From positions 1 to 7,353 of the forward strand of contig JAHIQC010000334.1 in assembly GCA_018902765.1 (NCBI GenBank): a stretch of 7,353 nucleotides of DNA, read 5' to 3'. This DNA comes from Actinomycetota bacterium (GTDB lineage Bacteria; Actinomycetota; Coriobacteriia; Anaerosomatales; JAHIQC01). The position numbers and the translations under genes were made by a program. Of the stretch, positions 6,301 through 7,353 are shown one piece after another. Position 1 is the stretch's first letter. Each line of letters opens with the position of its first letter. A model generated the notes under the pieces. That model was not told where the DNA came from, ran no database searches, and saw nothing but the letters and a program-made list of their open reading frames with translations.

Positions 6301-7353
6301 CGCATACCACGCTCCACTTGCGGTGGCGGTACCTACGCGCGAGGTGTTTGGCGGGGTGCCTGTGATGTTGAGGGCTGTCGGCGTGGTCGTCGCGGATTGA
6401 TCGAACACGAATCCGTAGCCGTCGATGTCACCGGTGGCCGACCATAGGATGTCCGCTGCGGCGCTCGCCTTCCACTCTCCTACGGGATGCGATGACGATT
6501 CGACCCATGACACTACTGGAGCGGCGGCAGGGGCACGCCAGGTGCTGCCGTCGTCTGTGCGCAGTATGGTGCCTCCGCGCCCAACGACCACAGCCGTCGT
6601 CGAGTTGAGCACAGCGATATCCTCGAGATATGAACCTGTGCCCGAGGTCTGAGTCGCCCATGTCGCGCCGTAGTTGGTGGTGCGCAGGATGCGCCCGGAC
6701 TGACCCACCGCCCAACCGGAGCCAGTCGAGGTCATGCCGACCCCGGATAGCTCAGTCGTGATGCCAGTCGTGGCGGCGATCCAACTTGTGCCCCCATTAA
6801 GGGTGTAGCGGGACTGACCGGCATCCCCCACGGCGATACCGGCGGTATCGGATCCGAAAGCGATGTCCAGTAGCCGCCCAGTACCTGTGACCGACTGCTG
6901 TGTCCAAGACGAGCCGCTCCATGCCCAAATCACGGACAAGGTCGGAGTCTTGAACACGTCCTGCCCTGCCACCCATGCCTTTGTCGACGAGCGCACATCC
7001 ATGCCGTACGCATACCCGAGACCGTCGCGCGGGAAGGGAGGCTGAGTCGTGGGTGGGTCGTACGAACCGAGAAGTGAGTCCAACGCGATGCTCCAGAACG
7101 AGCCCGCATTGGTGGTCTTGGCTACCAGCGGCGGAGTACCTTGTGCGCCTCCGGCGGCTAGGCCCGAGGTGCTGCTCCACAAGTCGATGTCGTAGAAACG
7201 CTCGACGACATACGAGTCGCCCCCCGCATCGGAGGTCACAAGTGACCAGCTCTCGCCAGCGTTGGTGGTACGAACAACCTGGCCGTAAAGCGTGATCGCC
7301 CAGCCGTTGCTCGCGTCTGCGAAAGAGATGCCGCGGAAGTCATAGGTGTCGCC
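3334..7353 (-). CDS. Giant CWB2-anchored surface protein with beta-propeller and four tandem Ig/FnIII-like modules (5' partial)
   Basis: Cell-surface protein of unknown role, possibly an adhesin, matrix protein or surface enzyme partner. I read 1339 residues (numbered from the codon at 7353-7351); the stop is at 3334-3336. The frame is open to the right edge, and the GTG at 7239 is not a credible start because repeat sequence continues across it. The signal peptide and true N-terminus are therefore outside. Order: YCF48/Asp-box beta-propeller blades (1-272); four modules of about 180 residues (279-459, 464-641, 649-826, 831-1008), each a FnIII-like domain plus an Ig/OmpL47-like domain; a proline-rich linker; then three CWB2 repeats (about 1021-1339). 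CWB2 triplets bind anionic wall polymers in Firmicutes such as Clostridioides difficile, so non-covalent wall attachment is inferred. Only one cysteine was found (1033). No catalytic motif was recognised. It converges with the L,D-transpeptidase, 16 bp apart, so it is transcribed separately. Confidence 0.93.
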   Translation of the reverse strand, partial: GDTYDFRGISFADASNGWAITLYGQVVRTTNAGESWSLVTSDAGGDSYVVERFYDIDLWSSTSGLAAGGAQGTPPLVAKTTNAGSFWSIALDSLLGSYDPPTTQPPFPRDGLGYAYGMDVRSSTKAWVAGQDVFKTPTLSVIWAWSGSSWTQQSVTGTGRLLDIAFGSDTAGIAVGDAGQSRYTLNGGTSWIAATTGITTELSGVGMTSTGSGWAVGQSGRILRTTNYGATWATQTSGTGSYLEDIAVLNSTTAVVVGRGGTILRTDDGSTWRAPAAAPVVSWVESSSHPVGEWKASAAADILWSATGDIDGYGFVFDQSATTTPTALNITGTPPNTSRVGTATASGAWYAHVAAHDTAGRWSAPKHRQVLVDIDKPVATDDVDPAGYSSATTITISATDLHSGVASIRYSINGVPQAPVSGSVARVPFSLVGEYALTYTATDNAGNVSLMGSATVYVRPPAAPVMTGLSSASHPLGQWGNSSAVSLEWSATGTGVSGYGLVFDQVPTTVVSTQTTTATLGVGTATWSGTWYAHVAAVDSYDQWSATRHLQVLVDMTRPIVTDDVDPAGYEGSATINLNATDLHSGVASISYSVSGGATTTVAGASASIVRSTPGTYTVSYIASDAAGNVSVLGSAIVYVRALPPPAAPVVTALTSATHPVGTWVSALGVSLAWSATGTGITGYGLAFDQSPSTSVVAQTTGATSGTGTATGSGAWYAHVAAVDSIAQWSATRHLQVLVDTVRPLAADDVDPAGYVSSATVTLSATDAHSGVVRILYSIDGVPQTPVSGSVASIPLTSTGDHALTYTAEDNAGNQSLQGSTTVHVRMPAPPVMTGLASSSHPAGQWGRDLNVALVWTATGAPTLGYGAILDQSPSTVVSTQTTTLTSAALAATGTGIWYAHVAARDTYGQWSATQHLQVLVDAQKPLVVDDVDSAGYEGAATVTLSATDAHSGVASISYSVNGSATTTVSGYSATLVRSAPGTYTVSYSASDLAGNVSTPGSAVVYVRAPAPPPAVAVAVQGADRYLTAIEACDRTFGSGVMPVGPDGHRTAIIASGENWPDALAAAGLAGAYEAPLLLTRKDALPAAVASRIQSLGVDRVFIVGGTAAVTAVVAIAIDARVPGTSAAITRLSGATRYETSARVAVATLGVPGRPAWDGTAFVATGGNFPDALAAGPLAAAKGIPLYLSNPTGIAASTIAAMKSAGVTKVYVLGGPAAVSEASVSALNLRGIALSDRWAGANRYATAATVAANSLNLGLSPTTPALATGTNYPDALAGGVMQGAAGSVVILTNGTSLSVEAGDFLSAKKADVRELRFLGGPMAISTGVRTAAMAALSSP
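3337..4293 (-). repeat. Three tandem CWB2 cell-wall-binding repeats
   Basis: These are the C-terminal residues, about 1021-1339, of the large protein. Repeat 1 (about 3964-4293) has GADRYLTA (1022-1029), PDAL (1061-1064) and IVGG (1103-1106). Repeat 2 (about 3646-3963) has LSGATRY (1132-1138), ATGGNFPDAL (1164-1173) and VLGGPAAVS (1212-1220). Repeat 3 (3337-3645) has WAGANRY (1238-1244), ATGTNYPDAL (1267-1276) and FLGGPMAIS (1317-1325). In known CWB2 proteins three repeats pack into one wall-polymer-binding unit, so the anchor looks complete. Repeat 1 has an extra loop before its central strand (about 1036-1048) and holds the only cysteine, Cys1033. Confidence 0.92.
4330..4863 (-). repeat. 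Surface module 4 (type-2 pair)
   Basis: Residues 831-1008. The FnIII-like half has MTGLASSSHPAGQWG (833-847), WTATG (856-860) and WYAHVAA (898-904). The boundary motif is DDVDSAGY (930-937), the only copy with Ser for Pro. The Ig-like half is type 2, with SISYSVNGSATTTV (956-969), PGTYTVSY (981-988) and ASDLAGN (990-996). It is followed by the proline linker APAPPP leading to the CWB2 domain, and matches module 2 at a 367-residue offset. Confidence 0.8.
4876..5409 (-). repeat. Surface module 3 (type-1 pair)
   Basis: Residues 649-826. The FnIII-like half has SATHPVGTW (656-664), WSATG (674-678), GYGLAFDQSPST (683-694) and WYAHVAA (716-722). DDVDPAGY is at 748-755. The Ig-like half is type 1, with YSIDGVPQTPVSGSVASIP (777-795), ALTYTAEDNAGN (803-814) and the short linker MPAPP. 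It matches module 1 at a fixed offset of 367 residues from WYAHVAA onward. Confidence 0.8.
5431..5964 (-). repeat. Surface module 2 (type-2 FnIII-like + Ig-like pair)
   Basis: Residues 464-641. The FnIII-like half has MTGLSSASHPLGQWG (466-480), WSATG (489-493) and WYAHVAA (531-537). DDVDPAGY is at 563-570. The Ig-like half is of the second type, with SISYSVSGGATTTV (589-602), PGTYTVSY (614-621) and ASDAAGN (623-629). It is followed by the long proline linker ALPPPAAP. It is most like module 4. Confidence 0.8.
5977..6519 (-). repeat. Surface module 1 (type-1 FnIII-like + Ig-like pair)
   Basis: Residues 279-459. The first half is FnIII-like, with SSSHPVGEW (286-294), LWSATG (303-308), GYGFVFDQS (312-320) and WYAHVAA (349-355). 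The boundary motif DDVDPAGY is at 381-388. The second half is OmpL47/Ig-like, with ATDLHSGVASIRYSINGVP (398-416) and TATDNAGN (440-447). It differs from the other three by a three-residue insertion in the first half, between HP and WYAH. It is most like module 3. Confidence 0.8.
6538..7353 (-). repeat. YCF48/BNR-like beta-propeller blades (protein-level repeat)
   Basis: Residues 1-272 of the large protein contain about six blades of 35-60 residues. Each ends in an Asp-box-like turn: RTTNAGESW (28-36), KTTNAGSFW (79-87), WAWSGSSW (143-150), YTLNGGTSW (183-191), RTTNYGATW (224-232) and RTDDGSTW (265-272). Preceding strands follow the pattern of an inner strand ending GWAVG or similar, for example at about residues 17-20 and 212-217. 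This is typical of PSII_BNR/YCF48-like propellers. A full propeller normally has six to eight blades, so one or more may lie beyond the right edge. The propeller ligand is unknown. Confidence 0.8.

Noticed and set aside
4207..6447. Long plus-strand open frames opposite the surface-protein modules (4207-5028, 5152-5484, 5602-6447)
   Set aside because: They resemble one another only because they are antisense to homologous repeats; their Arg/His/Gly-rich translation is typical of GC-rich shadow frames, while the minus strand has clear domains.
4330..6519. Periodic repeats considered as a CRISPR array or tandem DNA element
   Set aside because: The period is about 550 bp, the copies are diverged and in frame, and the conservation is at protein level.
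6797..7239. Possible start of the surface protein at the GTG at 7239
   Set aside because: The frame stays open to 7353, and the upstream 38 codons encode a propeller blade with the Asp-box RTTNAGESW and no signal peptide, so the start is outside the window.

Overview
The window is GC-rich and almost fully coding. It carries four genes: two complete, and two cut by the window edges. The gene set suggests a motile, Gram-positive-type (monoderm) bacterium with high GC. The cues are a CheR/MCP chemotaxis pair, an L,D-transpeptidase with YoaR/VanW-type peptidoglycan-binding repeats, and a very large surface protein ending in three CWB2 cell-wall-binding repeats. This combination fits an actinobacterial lineage such as the environmental Coriobacteriia (Anaerosomatales/OPB41-like), but that placement is inference from gene content, not from a marker gene.

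Layout: positions 1-2199 hold two minus-strand genes in probable operon order, cheR (1357-2199) followed after 45 bp by a methyl-accepting chemotaxis protein (1-1311, C-terminal end off the left edge). A 77-bp intergenic region (2200-2276) separates cheR from a divergently transcribed L,D-transpeptidase (2277-3317, plus strand). That gene converges, with only 16 bp between the stop codons, on a giant minus-strand surface-protein gene (3334 to beyond 7353). Its N-terminus and start codon lie off the right edge.

Functionally there are two themes. CheR would methylate glutamates on receptors, and its neighbour is a receptor with almost no extracellular part. The other two genes concern the cell envelope: the transpeptidase would make or modify 3-3 peptidoglycan cross-links, and the large protein would be held non-covalently in the wall by its CWB2 domains. 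It displays four long beta-sandwich modules and a distal Asp-box/YCF48-like beta-propeller.

The most notable structure is inside the large protein. The four two-domain modules are not equal copies: they alternate in type and fall on an exact 367-codon (1101-bp) super-period, which points to a duplication of a pair of modules. I see no RNA genes, insertion sequences, CRISPR arrays, phage genes or defence systems, and no convincing evidence of an undescribed multi-gene system.
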